42,538 bases of DNA from Pseudotabrizicola sp. (GCF_030684215.1 NZ_JAUXOV010000016.1:1-42538); one strand, 5' to 3'. Shown: positions 1-8,833, numbered from the stretch's first letter. Notes: a model not told the origin generated them from the sequence alone. Numbers and translations are program-made.

Positions 1-64
1 GAGACACAAGACTCTCAATACGATACAAATACCCGATCGCAATATAACTTGCCCTCGGGCCGGA

Positions 65-1807
<1,743 letters not shown>

Positions 1808-1819
1808 GACCGATCTCCT

Positions 1820-2020
1820 TCAGCTGGCGGAATCATCATATCTTGCCGCGTCACGCGCGGCCTGTCGCGCCAAAAGCCGAACAAGGGCAAACAGCGCTGG
1901 ATGAGGGGGCAGGCTGGTGACGGCGGCATCTGGACACGCAAGGGGCCCAGACGGCTCAGGAGCCGCGCCTGCCTGCGCGCCCTCCTTATCCCGAACATGC
2001 CTCTTCCGTTCCCGCGCCAT
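1820..2020 (-). CDS. Small protein upstream of recombinase
   Basis: A 66-aa ORF directly upstream of and co-oriented with the recombinase, with a 12-bp gap. Its stop codon sits in TGAAGGAGATCGGTC, which also holds the recombinase ribosome-binding site, so the two are probably translationally coupled. Its own start is preceded by GGAGG about 10 bases upstream. The N-terminus is basic (MARERKRHVRDKEG) and the C-terminal third is a likely helix (ALFALVRLLARQAARDAAR). From memory, similar short ORFs ending in an ARQAAR-type helix often sit before large serine recombinases in alphaproteobacteria. Function is unknown; a recombination-directionality or regulatory role is only a guess. Confidence 0.55.
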   Translation of the reverse strand: MARERKRHVRDKEGAQAGAAPEPSGPLACPDAAVTSLPPHPALFALVRLLARQAARDAARYDDSAS

Positions 2021-2059
2021 GGCGAGGTGCCTCCGGCGCTCCGCCGGGTGCCGGCGGCA

Positions 2060-2122
2060 GCGCTATGATGGTTGATCCGTGGCCGGGCTGCAGTGCCCCT
2101 GCCGATAGGTCCATCATAGCGC
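2060..2122. repeat. 12-bp inverted repeat upstream of the recombinase genes
   Basis: GCGCTATGATGG at 2060-2071 is repeated as its exact reverse complement at 2111-2122, with a 39-bp spacer. It lies just upstream of the small ORF that precedes the recombinase, a position suited to an operator or a recombinase/accessory-factor binding site. The role is inferred from position only. Confidence 0.6.
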
Positions 2123-2607
2123 CTCATTGGCGAACCCTGATCATGTAAAACACGCAAGCTCCTGTCATCATTGTGGAAAACCTTGACCAAAATCCGGAGT
2201 TCTCTCTATAGGAAAATTTGTGCCTGCCGTTACGAGGTCCCCGATCCGCACGGGCCGCCCGCACAGGCCGGATCGGGCGGACGCCATGTTCCGGCTCAGA
2301 TCTGGAAAACTTGGAAAACTTGCCCTCCAGCATGAGTCCTCCTGAACGGCCGCAAGCCCATCCTTGTCCCTGATCCTGAAAAACCAAAGACAGAAAAAAG
2401 CCGGCGGCAGACGGAAGAGACGGGGAAGAGGAAAAAGGCACCAATCCCTACCAGAAGAGAAATACAGAAAAGAGGCGTTTAAGGAGGCCACCGAGGGAGC
2501 CTGAAAGATGAAAAAAGCTGAAAACGGGTCAGATGATAGCAGCAGGCCGCTCAATATTGAGAGATGCGCCTGTGCCCGCCCACGCCCCTCACCAAGCCTG
2601 CCACTTG
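2123..2607. other. Intergenic, no confident gene
   Basis: About 485 bases without a convincing gene. Visible items are a tandem GGAAAACTT doublet near 2306-2325 and a purine-rich stretch at about 2390-2530. A short plus-strand ORF (2510-2632) starts ATGAAAAAAGCTGAAAAC behind GGAGGCC/GGGAGCC, but its 40-residue product is compositionally poor and runs into the neighbouring gene, so I do not call it. TGAAAGATGAAAAA (2503-2516) recurs at 6320-6333. Confidence 0.5.
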
Positions 2608-3006
2608 TCAGATCCGATCGTCCGCCGCACTGAGCCGGGCCAGAAAAGCCTCGACCAGACGCTGAAACCTCGGCCAGGAAATCCGCCCCTTGCTGTGATT
2701 ATCGCCCACCGCGCAGATTTTGTCATCGACTCGGGCAGGGTGGCCCAAGCGATAACAGCCATCCAGACAGCGGATCACAAGCCCCGGCATCGCCTCAATC
2801 CCGATCACTGCGGCGGTCAGAATTGGACGCGGCGCCTGCAGTGGATATGACGCAATGCCATAAATATGGGGGATGTCGTTGTCGGCCACGGCAAACCAGT
2901 CATCAATCACCGGAAACGCGTCGACGATGTCGGGCGGGATCGGTTTGCGAGATTGAAACAGCGCCACCTCGATCTGGCTCTGCGCAAGTTTGGGGTTTTT
3001 GTGCAT
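2608..3006 (-). CDS. Small conserved protein, possibly DUF6634-like
   Basis: A 132-residue soluble protein if it starts at the ATG at 3006, which has AAGGGAG 9 bases upstream. An upstream GTG at 3060 overlaps the end of the protease gene, and an ATG at 3033 is also in frame, but neither has as good a ribosome-binding site. The segment IDDWFAVADNDIPHIYGIAS followed later by YRLGHPA recalls the DUF6634 family often seen in Rhodobacterales accessory regions; this is from memory and only moderately sure. It sits 47 bp downstream of the FtsH-like gene on the same strand and is probably co-transcribed with it, so it may be a substrate, adaptor or partner. No catalytic motif is visible. Confidence 0.65.
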   Translation of the reverse strand: MHKNPKLAQSQIEVALFQSRKPIPPDIVDAFPVIDDWFAVADNDIPHIYGIASYPLQAPRPILTAAVIGIEAMPGLVIRCLDGCYRLGHPARVDDKICAVGDNHSKGRISWPRFQRLVEAFLARLSAADDRI

Positions 3007-3053
3007 TGATGCGTCTCCCTTGAGGTCTTCCATGGCGCGTCTGCCCGGTGCCG

Positions 3054-5261
3054 TCAGCACGCGACCGGATAGTCCTGAGTGTCGCTGGCGCAGGTTGAGG
3101 TACTGCGGGTTGAGGTACTGCAGGCTGGGGTGTCCAGGCTGGCCAACAGCCCGTCGAGGCGCGCGCCGGACAGCTCCCCCTCGGCGACCAAGGCATCGGC
3201 CAAGACCATAAGCCCTGCTTGATGCGCAGCAAGCATCTGCGTCGCCCGCGCTTCCGCCGCCTCGAGGCGCGTGCGAATGCGCTCCACCAGTGCCGGATCC
3301 CGAAACCCGGCCTCCTGTACATAAACCGGGCCATAGGCCCCCAAGCCGAACTGGGTGTCGATCATCGTCGCGAGACGCGTCGCCATGGCGAGATCAGAGT
3401 CTTTGGGTCCGCCGGCCCCGGCGGAGATCGTCCCCAGAACAAGCCGTTCCGCAGCCCGCCCGGCCAGGTGGACGGCAAGATGATCGTTGAATGTCGCCTC
3501 AGTGCTCTCGCTCTCGTTGAGCGTCCGTTCGGTCAGTCCGCCGCCATTGCCGAGGCTGACACGCGTCACCCGACCCTGCTGCAGCAGATGGGCGACGATC
3601 GTATGGCCTGCTTCATGAATTGCCACGCGCCGTGTCACCGCAGCGTTCGGAGCGGGCCCCGGAAGATGAGCGTCCAGATCCGCGAGCCCGACGGGGCGTC
3701 CCGCCACCCGTGCGGCGGATTTGGCGTTGCGGATCAAGGTATCAACCGTGGCCATGCTCTGGCCGATCAGGCGACGGGACAGCCCGGTAATCTCAGCCGT
3801 TGTCAGCGCCGTGCCCAGTCCTTGGGCCAGAACGCACGCGATGGCAGCGCGGTGGGGAAGGAGCACTTCGATTTTGCGGTCGAAACGCCCGGGACGCAGG
3901 ATCGCCGGGTCCAAGGCTTGCACATCATTGCAGGCGCCAACGAGGATGACTCCACCCGCCGCGTTCAACTGATCGATCGCCAGCAACAGTCCGTTGATGA
4001 CCTGACGTCTGTAGGCCAGAGCGTGCCGGTCCCCGTCAGAACGGGAGCTCGCGGAGTCGACCTCGTCGATGAACAAGATGGCGGGCGCTGCGGCCATCGC
4101 TTCCGCAAAACTCGCGTGCATGGCGCGGAGCATGTCCCCGAGATGGCCGGAGCGCTGCCACTCCGCAAACGAGGCGCTGATGAACCGCAAGCCAGGTGCG
4201 CTGGCCATCGCCTTTGCAACATGGCTTTTGCCCGTCCCGGCAGGCCCGTGAAGGAGCAAGGAATGAGGAATATCACCCCAGAGAACCTCGCCGCGCTGCC
4301 ATGCAGCGACGTCTGCCACCAAAGCGCGGGCGGCCGCGACGGCGGGGCTGTCGGGGAGATCAGCAAGGTTTGGAGCAGAGGCCTGCGCGCAGCGGGCCGT
4401 CAACGCGTCCGCCGCGCGGCGCGGGTCGCCCTTGCGCAAGGCAGACAGCAGAACGATGTCCGTCACGCTTGCCAGAAGGTCGTCAGGGGGAAGTCTCGCC
4501 ACGATGGCCCGCGCACTGGTCTTGACGCGCGTCGGATGCGTTGCAGCCCACAGTTGCAGCAGGATTGATTGGGTAAGCGGCGCCAAGGCGATCCGTAGCG
4601 GTGCTGCCGCCAGGATGGACTGCGATGGCATTACGCCCGTCGGCAGCAGGATAACCAGTGGCGCTGTGCCCTCAAGGCCCTCCGCAAAATTGGCATCCAG
4701 CCGTGCCATCTCATTTTGTGAGACAGCACCATCCAAGATGCGCGGCGTCAGCAGAAACGTCTTTGGAACCTCATCGGACTTTTTTGCGCCGGTGCCGCCA
4801 GACAGACGGCGCGCGAGGGAGAGGACCTCGTCGTGCAGGAGCTGATTGACGACATCGAAGCAGCCGATGGGAACTCCTTCAATGAGGGTGATCGTTCCGG
4901 GCCTGGCAATTTGAGTGAGGCGCGTGATGTCGCCGAACCCTGCACAGAGCCGCAGCAGCGCCAGCCGTGTTCTCAGGCCGACCATGCGGGGCCCGGGGAT
5001 GGGATCATCCGATCCGGACGGATCGGTGAAGGCGGGGAGTACCCCCTCGGTGTCGTCCTCGATCCATGACTCAAGCTCCTCTCTCGACATGTCGCGCGGC
5101 TCTGTGGCCGAAAGCAGTCGCGGCATCAGATCGCCCAGTTTGACCGCGGCGGGTTTGGCCGCGCCCGACGGACGCAAGCTGTCGATCCGGCCAAAGACCA
5201 GCGCGGACACGCCAAGCCAGGCGGGGTGGAGGACGTCATTCATGTCATGAGGGTGGGTCAT
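3054..5261 (-). CDS. Soluble FtsH-like AAA+ ATPase / M41 zinc metalloprotease
   Basis: A 735-aa protein. Residues 1-320 form an N-terminal region I do not recognise. The AAA+ module follows: Walker A GPAGTGKS (339-346), Walker B ILFIDE (395-400), and the arginine-finger/second-region motif RPGRFDR (456-462), an arrangement typical of FtsH. The peptidase part has the zinc motif HEAGH (549-553), and GGPKDSDLA (618-626) supplies the expected third zinc ligand Asp. Both ATPase and protease sites therefore look intact. FtsH is normally anchored by two N-terminal membrane helices; none is visible here, so the protein is probably cytosolic with a different substrate-recognition domain. The start at 5261 has CCGGAG upstream. 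The C-terminus carries a low-complexity TSTRSTSTC tail encoded by a tandem repeat. It lies between a zinc-ribbon/GIY-YIG-like gene and a small unknown gene in the tRNA-associated element. Confidence 0.88.
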   Translation of the reverse strand: MTHPHDMNDVLHPAWLGVSALVFGRIDSLRPSGAAKPAAVKLGDLMPRLLSATEPRDMSREELESWIEDDTEGVLPAFTDPSGSDDPIPGPRMVGLRTRLALLRLCAGFGDITRLTQIARPGTITLIEGVPIGCFDVVNQLLHDEVLSLARRLSGGTGAKKSDEVPKTFLLTPRILDGAVSQNEMARLDANFAEGLEGTAPLVILLPTGVMPSQSILAAAPLRIALAPLTQSILLQLWAATHPTRVKTSARAIVARLPPDDLLASVTDIVLLSALRKGDPRRAADALTARCAQASAPNLADLPDSPAVAAARALVADVAAWQRGEVLWGDIPHSLLLHGPAGTGKSHVAKAMASAPGLRFISASFAEWQRSGHLGDMLRAMHASFAEAMAAAPAILFIDEVDSASSRSDGDRHALAYRRQVINGLLLAIDQLNAAGGVILVGACNDVQALDPAILRPGRFDRKIEVLLPHRAAIACVLAQGLGTALTTAEITGLSRRLIGQSMATVDTLIRNAKSAARVAGRPVGLADLDAHLPGPAPNAAVTRRVAIHEAGHTIVAHLLQQGRVTRVSLGNGGGLTERTLNESESTEATFNDHLAVHLAGRAAERLVLGTISAGAGGPKDSDLAMATRLATMIDTQFGLGAYGPVYVQEAGFRDPALVERIRTRLEAAEARATQMLAAHQAGLMVLADALVAEGELSGARLDGLLASLDTPACSTSTRSTSTCASDTQDYPVAC
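3094..3125. repeat. 16-bp tandem repeat at the 3' end of the protease gene
   Basis: Two near-identical adjacent copies of TTGAGGTACTGCGGGT-type sequence encode the STSTRSTSTC tail. It looks like a recent slippage duplication in the non-conserved C-terminus. Confidence 0.55.
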
Positions 5262-5291
5262 GTACAGGTCTCCGGAGTAAAGGATGCGGAT

Positions 5292-5312
5292 CCCGGCGGC
5301 AAAGCCGCCGGG
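5292..5312. other. Strong stem-loop between GIY-YIG-like and FtsH-like genes
   Basis: CCCGGCGGC and GCCGCCGGG form a perfect 9-bp GC stem with a 3-nt AAA loop. It lies in the 81-bp gap between two co-oriented minus-strand genes, about 30 bases before the protease start. No U-tract follows on the minus strand, so it is more likely an attenuator, RNA-processing or stability element than a standard terminator. Confidence 0.6.
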
Positions 5313-5342
5313 CTGAAATGCTCTTGGGGGAAAGGAGGGGGG

Positions 5343-6287
5343 TCAGGCGGCCAGGCGGGCGGCAAGATCGTCCAAAAGGGTGGTGATCAACGCCAGCGCA
5401 TCGGGGGTGTAGATCTCGGACTTCACCTTAATCTGCCCAACATAGCGTTCCTGCGGCACGATTGTGCAAGGGATCGTGGCCTTGATGCGCTGATGCATGC
5501 CCTGTTCCGCGTGCAGCGCCGCCGCCCCCGTCGGCAGATGGACGACCCGCAGCAGCTCGCCGGTGCGCGTCCGGCCGGATTGCAGCTGGTGGTTCAGACG
5601 CGACGCCGGGTTGCGGGAGAAGCCGAGCTTGACGACAGGGCGCCCGTCCACCAGCTGGAACCGCATCAGGTAGATCGCGCTTGGTGCCGCACTCCAGACC
5701 TCACCGCATTGCGCGCAGGCAAATCGACCCGTGGTCATATTGCCCAACGTGACGGACTGTTCTGCCCCACACGCGTCGTGGCAATAGTGGCGGTAGTTGA
5801 CGCGTTTGTCTGGATCACACCCCAGAAGCGTCCAGCCGTGTGCCGCTGCCTTAGCCATGTGCTTTGTCTGAAGGCAGGTGTCGCAGCGCAAGGCCTTGTC
5901 GCCGCGTGAAGCCTGGTCGATCAGAGCAAACTGGCGGCGCAGCTCGTGCCCACAAGAGGCCGCATAGTACCCGTAATGGCGGTTGGACGGATCGCGGCGC
6001 AGCATCGTAAGGCCCGCCGCCGCGGCCGTGGCGATGTGCTTTGCGTGCAGGCACGGGGCACAAGTCGGCTGGTAGTTCATCAGCACTGAGAGCCTCGTCT
6101 TTGTCAGGCCGCCACAGGCGTCGCAGCGCAGGGCAAGATGAAGCCGGTCGACAACCCGGGCCGCGATGGAAAACCCCTTCTGGCTGGCCATCGCAGACCA
6201 GTGCGGCAGGATCGCGCCGGGGAAAACGGGCTCATTACGGTCGTCAATCATCAAAGTGTCAGTTTGGGTAAGCTTGTTTAAAGTCAT
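5343..6287 (-). CDS. Zinc-ribbon repeat protein with C-terminal GIY-YIG/MUG113-like domain
   Basis: A 314-residue protein. The first ~210 residues contain three cysteine-pair repeats (CDACG...CAPC, CGHE...CDTC, CHDACG...CAQC); the first two are followed by similar AKHIATAAAAGLTML / TKHMAKAAAHGWTLL segments. These look like tandem treble-clef or zinc-ribbon modules. After IYLMRF, the segment VVKLGFSRNPASRLNHQL fits the core of the GIY-YIG superfamily (MUG113/T5orf172 type; K-x-G-x-S-x-x-P-x-x-R pattern), with a later Glu in HAEQGMHQRI as candidate metal ligand. A nucleic-acid binding or nicking role is inferred. The start at 6287 has GAGAGG 7-8 bases upstream. It is in a minus-strand run with the protease and separated from it by a stem-loop. 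Confidence 0.8.
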   Translation of the reverse strand: MTLNKLTQTDTLMIDDRNEPVFPGAILPHWSAMASQKGFSIAARVVDRLHLALRCDACGGLTKTRLSVLMNYQPTCAPCLHAKHIATAAAAGLTMLRRDPSNRHYGYYAASCGHELRRQFALIDQASRGDKALRCDTCLQTKHMAKAAAHGWTLLGCDPDKRVNYRHYCHDACGAEQSVTLGNMTTGRFACAQCGEVWSAAPSAIYLMRFQLVDGRPVVKLGFSRNPASRLNHQLQSGRTRTGELLRVVHLPTGAAALHAEQGMHQRIKATIPCTIVPQERYVGQIKVKSEIYTPDALALITTLLDDLAARLAA

Positions 6288-6391
6288 AAGGATACCTCTC
6301 GCCGTGACCAGGGAAAACTTGAAAGATGAAAAAGGGAAACCTGTCCAACATCGGTGTAATGCAAAGACAGGTCAGATTCTCGGGACGTCGA

Positions 6392-6889
6392 CTATGCCGC
6401 CATCGCCATCGCCATCGCCGGTGCGAAGGGAGGCTCGGGCGTGTAATCCGAGAAGCTCAACAGCAGCCCGAAGTAGTGCCGAAATGTTTGCAACAGCGCT
6501 GTCGCCCGCGCAGCGCGCGGCCCGCGGCCTGGCACCGTGTAAAACCAGGCTGTGCTCGACAGGGCTTCAGCTAGGAAGGCGTATTTTGCCGCGTCCTTCG
6601 TCAGCAGCAGGGCTTCGAAGTTCAAAGCAACGATGCGAAACCGGCGGTCCGTCGCCGTCGGAGCCATCACCAAAATGACAGCCTCCGCCGCCGAGACGAC
6701 AGCCGAGCGCGCCACCTCCGCATCCCGGAACCAGTCGTCAAACGCAAAATCACCAGACGAAATGCCCGCAATGTCGCGTTCCGCGGCGCAGAGGGTTTGC
6801 ATGGATCTCACAAGGGTCGTGAAAGCAAACTCCGCCCCTCCGAGGGGTTCCGAAACCGAGGGGGAGGTGTTATTTCCAAAAATAGGCAT
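6392..6889 (-). CDS. Hypothetical protein of the tRNA-linked element
   Basis: A 165-aa protein starting at the ATG at 6889 (MPIFGNN), chosen because AGGAGA lies 5-6 bases upstream; the longer frame to 6952 runs through the operator palindrome. The sequence is alanine-rich and mainly helical, with WFRDAEVARSAV and a conserved-looking core around FRIVALNFEALLLTKD. It has no membrane helix or catalytic motif I can identify. The C-terminus ends in AMAMAMAA, encoded by a hexanucleotide repeat. It is the first gene of the minus-strand run with the GIY-YIG-like and protease genes, and divergent from a ribbon-helix-helix protein that probably controls it. Function unknown. Confidence 0.7.
   Translation of the reverse strand: MPIFGNNTSPSVSEPLGGAEFAFTTLVRSMQTLCAAERDIAGISSGDFAFDDWFRDAEVARSAVVSAAEAVILVMAPTATDRRFRIVALNFEALLLTKDAAKYAFLAEALSSTAWFYTVPGRGPRAARATALLQTFRHYFGLLLSFSDYTPEPPFAPAMAMAMAA
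6399..6416. repeat. (GCCATC)3 microsatellite
   Basis: Three perfect copies of GCCATC plus a partial fourth lie in the 3' end of the hypothetical gene and encode its Ala-Met repeat tail. Length variation here would alter only the C-terminus. Confidence 0.7.
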
Positions 6890-6918
6890 GCCGATCTCCT
6901 TACAGGTTGGCGTGAGTA

Positions 6919-6954
6919 GAGTGAGCGTGAGGGGTGCAACCCTTACGCTCACTC
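6919..6954. promoter_or_regulatory. 36-bp palindrome, likely operator between divergent genes
   Basis: The outer arms GAGTGAGCGT (6919-6928) and ACGCTCACTC (6945-6954) are exact reverse complements; an inner AGGG/CCCT pair continues the dyad around a 6-bp centre. It lies in the 109-bp gap between the hypothetical gene start (6889, minus) and the ribbon-helix-helix gene (6999, plus), directly beside a TATAAT box at 6959-6964. Autoregulation by the small DNA-binding protein is the obvious inference. Confidence 0.72.
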
Positions 6955-6958
6955 AATA

Positions 6959-6964
6959 TATAAT
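6959..6964 (+). promoter_or_regulatory. Candidate -10 box for the ribbon-helix-helix gene
   Basis: A consensus TATAAT in a very AT-rich stretch 35 bases upstream of the start codon. The -35 position falls inside the palindrome, so a bound repressor would block this promoter. No good -35 hexamer is visible. Confidence 0.5.
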
Positions 6965-6998
6965 ATTAAAAAATATAAACAAGTGGGCGTCTCGCCAA

Positions 6999-7211
6999 AT
7001 GTCAGAAAAGCAGAGAAAAAAGCAGGGACGTCCGAGCGTCGATACCGAAGCAGTATTGGTTCGTATGTCTCGTGAGCTGTTGGAGGCGATTGACGAGCAC
7101 AGGCATGCCGATCTAGGGGTGCCTTCACGACCAGAATTGATTCGTCGAATTGTCGCAGAGTGGTTTGCTGCCAAGTCAAAAGACGGCAGTGATCAGGGTG
7201 CGGACAATTGA
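6999..7211 (+). CDS. Ribbon-helix-helix-like DNA-binding protein
   Basis: A 70-aa basic protein. After KKQGRPSVDTEA, the segment VLVRMSRELLEAIDEHR followed by SRPELIRRIVAEWF gives a strand-helix-helix pattern like Arc/CopG/MetJ-type regulators. The start at 6999 has no strong Shine-Dalgarno sequence, but an upstream extension would read through the palindrome. It is divergent from the hypothetical/GIY-YIG-like/protease run with a large palindrome between them, so it is most likely a local repressor of that run and of itself. It could also be the antitoxin-like component of the cassette, but no toxin gene is adjacent. Confidence 0.72.
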   Translation: MSEKQRKKQGRPSVDTEAVLVRMSRELLEAIDEHRHADLGVPSRPELIRRIVAEWFAAKSKDGSDQGADN

Positions 7212-7725
7212 ATCTTCACAGGGCCCATACGCAAAATGTGGCACTTCTGATGCCAACTGGTCAGAGTGCTATTGGCAGAACTGAAGATCCTGTTGAGTCC
7301 GCGGTGCGACCATCGCTCGTCGGACGGCAACCTCGCGGCTTTCCGCCATCAGCGCCCACGGAGCAGTTTAGGATGATCGCGTAGCAATGGGGCTGCGGGT
7401 CATCTTTGCCCAAGTGGGGTTGAAGATGATGAAGAAACCCTTAACGACGAAGACCCCTGCCGAGCAGGTTGTGAAGGACACCCGGCAGGGATGACCACCG
7501 GGCCTTCTGCACTTTCCAAACCTTGGTCATCAAAGCGGCGATTGGTAGCGTTCCGCCTTTGCGATCGCGATGCCAAGACCGATGTGCCCGGCCCTCTCCT
7601 GCCGTTCATCGAAGGTTGAGTGCTGCGCTGCAGCTACACTGAACCAGTCATTCGGTCTTGTCGCAGCAAATCTTGCTAGTCTACGTCGCCGATGGCAGTC
7701 CGATCCAGACGATGACCGCTTGCCT
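7212..7725. other. Intergenic with IS relic
   Basis: No intact gene. The middle holds an IS3 orfA start (7426-7494). The rest has no recognisable coding content on either strand and probably represents decayed insertion-sequence flanks marking the right side of the first accessory cassette. Confidence 0.5.
7426..7494 (+). pseudogene. IS3-family orfA, N-terminal remnant
   Basis: The 22-codon frame MMKKPLTTKTPAEQVVKDTR then stops. It matches, from memory, the beginning of IS3-group orfA proteins of the form ...EQVVKDIRRATRK.... The rest of the transposase is missing. It is a relic, useful mainly as a boundary marker. Confidence 0.6.
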
Positions 7726-7726
7726 G

Positions 7727-8743
7727 TCAGGCCAGATTGATCGGACAGGCGATGCTGATCTCGGTGTCTTCGATTTGAATATGCGGTTCGATCAGTCGGT
7801 AATACTTGCTGAAATGAAGCGATACTTGACGGGCGTCCTGACGGAAACTGTGATGAATTACGAAACTGATCTGGCCGGACTCTAGCAACTCGGTATTGGT
7901 CCGGTCGAGATCGTGCGCCGCGAAAACGTCGATACTCCGATCGACAGCGGCAAAGGCATCGAGGATGGCCCTGTTGCCGCCGCCGATCGAATAGACGCAA
8001 GCGATGTCGGGATAGGCCTCAAGCGCTTGCCCGACCAGCGCGCCGGTGGGCCGGTTCACCCCGAAGCCCTCGGAAACGGTCGCCATCGTCAGATGCGGCG
8101 CATTCTGTTCCAGATACCGGGCAAAGCCGATGCGACGGGCATCCTCCCCCTCGAACTCGCGGCTCGAAAGTGTGACGAGAACGCGCGACGGAGGCCGCGG
8201 GGCCATCCGGCTGAGAAGAAAGGCCGCCGTCGCCCCGGCACGTTCGTTGGGCATCCCGACATAGGCCAGCCGTAGCGGCGCGGCCACATCGGTGACATAG
8301 GTAACCACCGGGATTTTCCGCGCCGCTAGGTCGGCAAGGCAGGCGGCGATCCCGGGCGTTGCGGGGACTTTCAGCACGATGCCTTGCGTCCCCCGCCGCG
8401 CAATTGCCCGCAGAAGGGCGACAATCTCGCGCTCGTCCATCACTTCGGCCAGATGGAACCTTGCGCGAAAGGTCCCAAGGCGGATCAGCGGCAGTTCTGC
8501 CTCGAACGCAGCGCGCACTGCGGTCGAAAACCGCTCTGGCGCCTGCATCACGATGTCGATGGTCACCTTCGTTCCGCGCAACTGACTTACGGCGTGCTGT
8601 CGCTCCAGCTCTGCCGCGGCGGCTTGCACCCGTTCGCGCGTCAAAGCCCGCACATGGTCGCGGCCATGCAGCACTCGGTCCACGGTCGCTAGGCTAAGCC
8701 CCGCCTGATGCGCGATCTCCTTGTTGGTGAACTTTGATGCCAT
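7727..8743 (-). CDS. LacI-family transcriptional regulator
   Basis: A 338-aa regulator. The N-terminal helix-turn-helix (about residues 6-25, NKEIAHQAGLSLATVDRVL) and hinge region VRALTRERVQ are typical of LacI/PurR proteins. Residues ~60-330 form a periplasmic-binding-protein-like sensor domain with AYVGMPNERAGATAA and an ACVYSIGGGNRAILDA segment, the kind seen in regulators that sense sugars or polyols. It is divergent from the dioxygenase gene with a 90-bp gap containing palindromic sites, so it probably represses that operon and itself. The inducer cannot be read from the sequence. Confidence 0.9.
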   Translation of the reverse strand: MASKFTNKEIAHQAGLSLATVDRVLHGRDHVRALTRERVQAAAAELERQHAVSQLRGTKVTIDIVMQAPERFSTAVRAAFEAELPLIRLGTFRARFHLAEVMDEREIVALLRAIARRGTQGIVLKVPATPGIAACLADLAARKIPVVTYVTDVAAPLRLAYVGMPNERAGATAAFLLSRMAPRPPSRVLVTLSSREFEGEDARRIGFARYLEQNAPHLTMATVSEGFGVNRPTGALVGQALEAYPDIACVYSIGGGNRAILDAFAAVDRSIDVFAAHDLDRTNTELLESGQISFVIHHSFRQDARQVSLHFSKYYRLIEPHIQIEDTEISIACPINLA

Positions 8744-8752
8744 CTGGTCAGT

Positions 8753-8794
8753 TGAGGTGTTTTTGAGGTGAAAGACAACTGTTTTGATGCATCA
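8753..8794. promoter_or_regulatory. Operator candidates between LacI regulator and dioxygenase
   Basis: The short divergent region holds the perfect palindrome TGATGCATCA (8785-8794), a direct repeat TGAGGTG at 8753-8759 and 8764-8770 (11-bp period), and CAGTTG/CAACTG arms at 8749-8754 and 8776-8781. A palindrome in this position is the expected place for a LacI operator. Confidence 0.5.
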
Positions 8795-8833
8795 GTTTGC
8801 GCCACCCTTGGGCCAACCCCGGAGGAGGCCAAG

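Noticed and set aside
3219-4568. 449-aa plus-strand ORF opposite the FtsH-like gene
   Set aside because: It is the high-GC antisense shadow of the protease; its composition is not protein-like and the minus frame has clear AAA+ and M41 motifs.
7212-7725. Right attachment site (attR) with a tRNA 3'-end copy
   Set aside because: Only a 7-base match (ATCCTGT) to the tRNA 3' region was seen near 7287; not significant.
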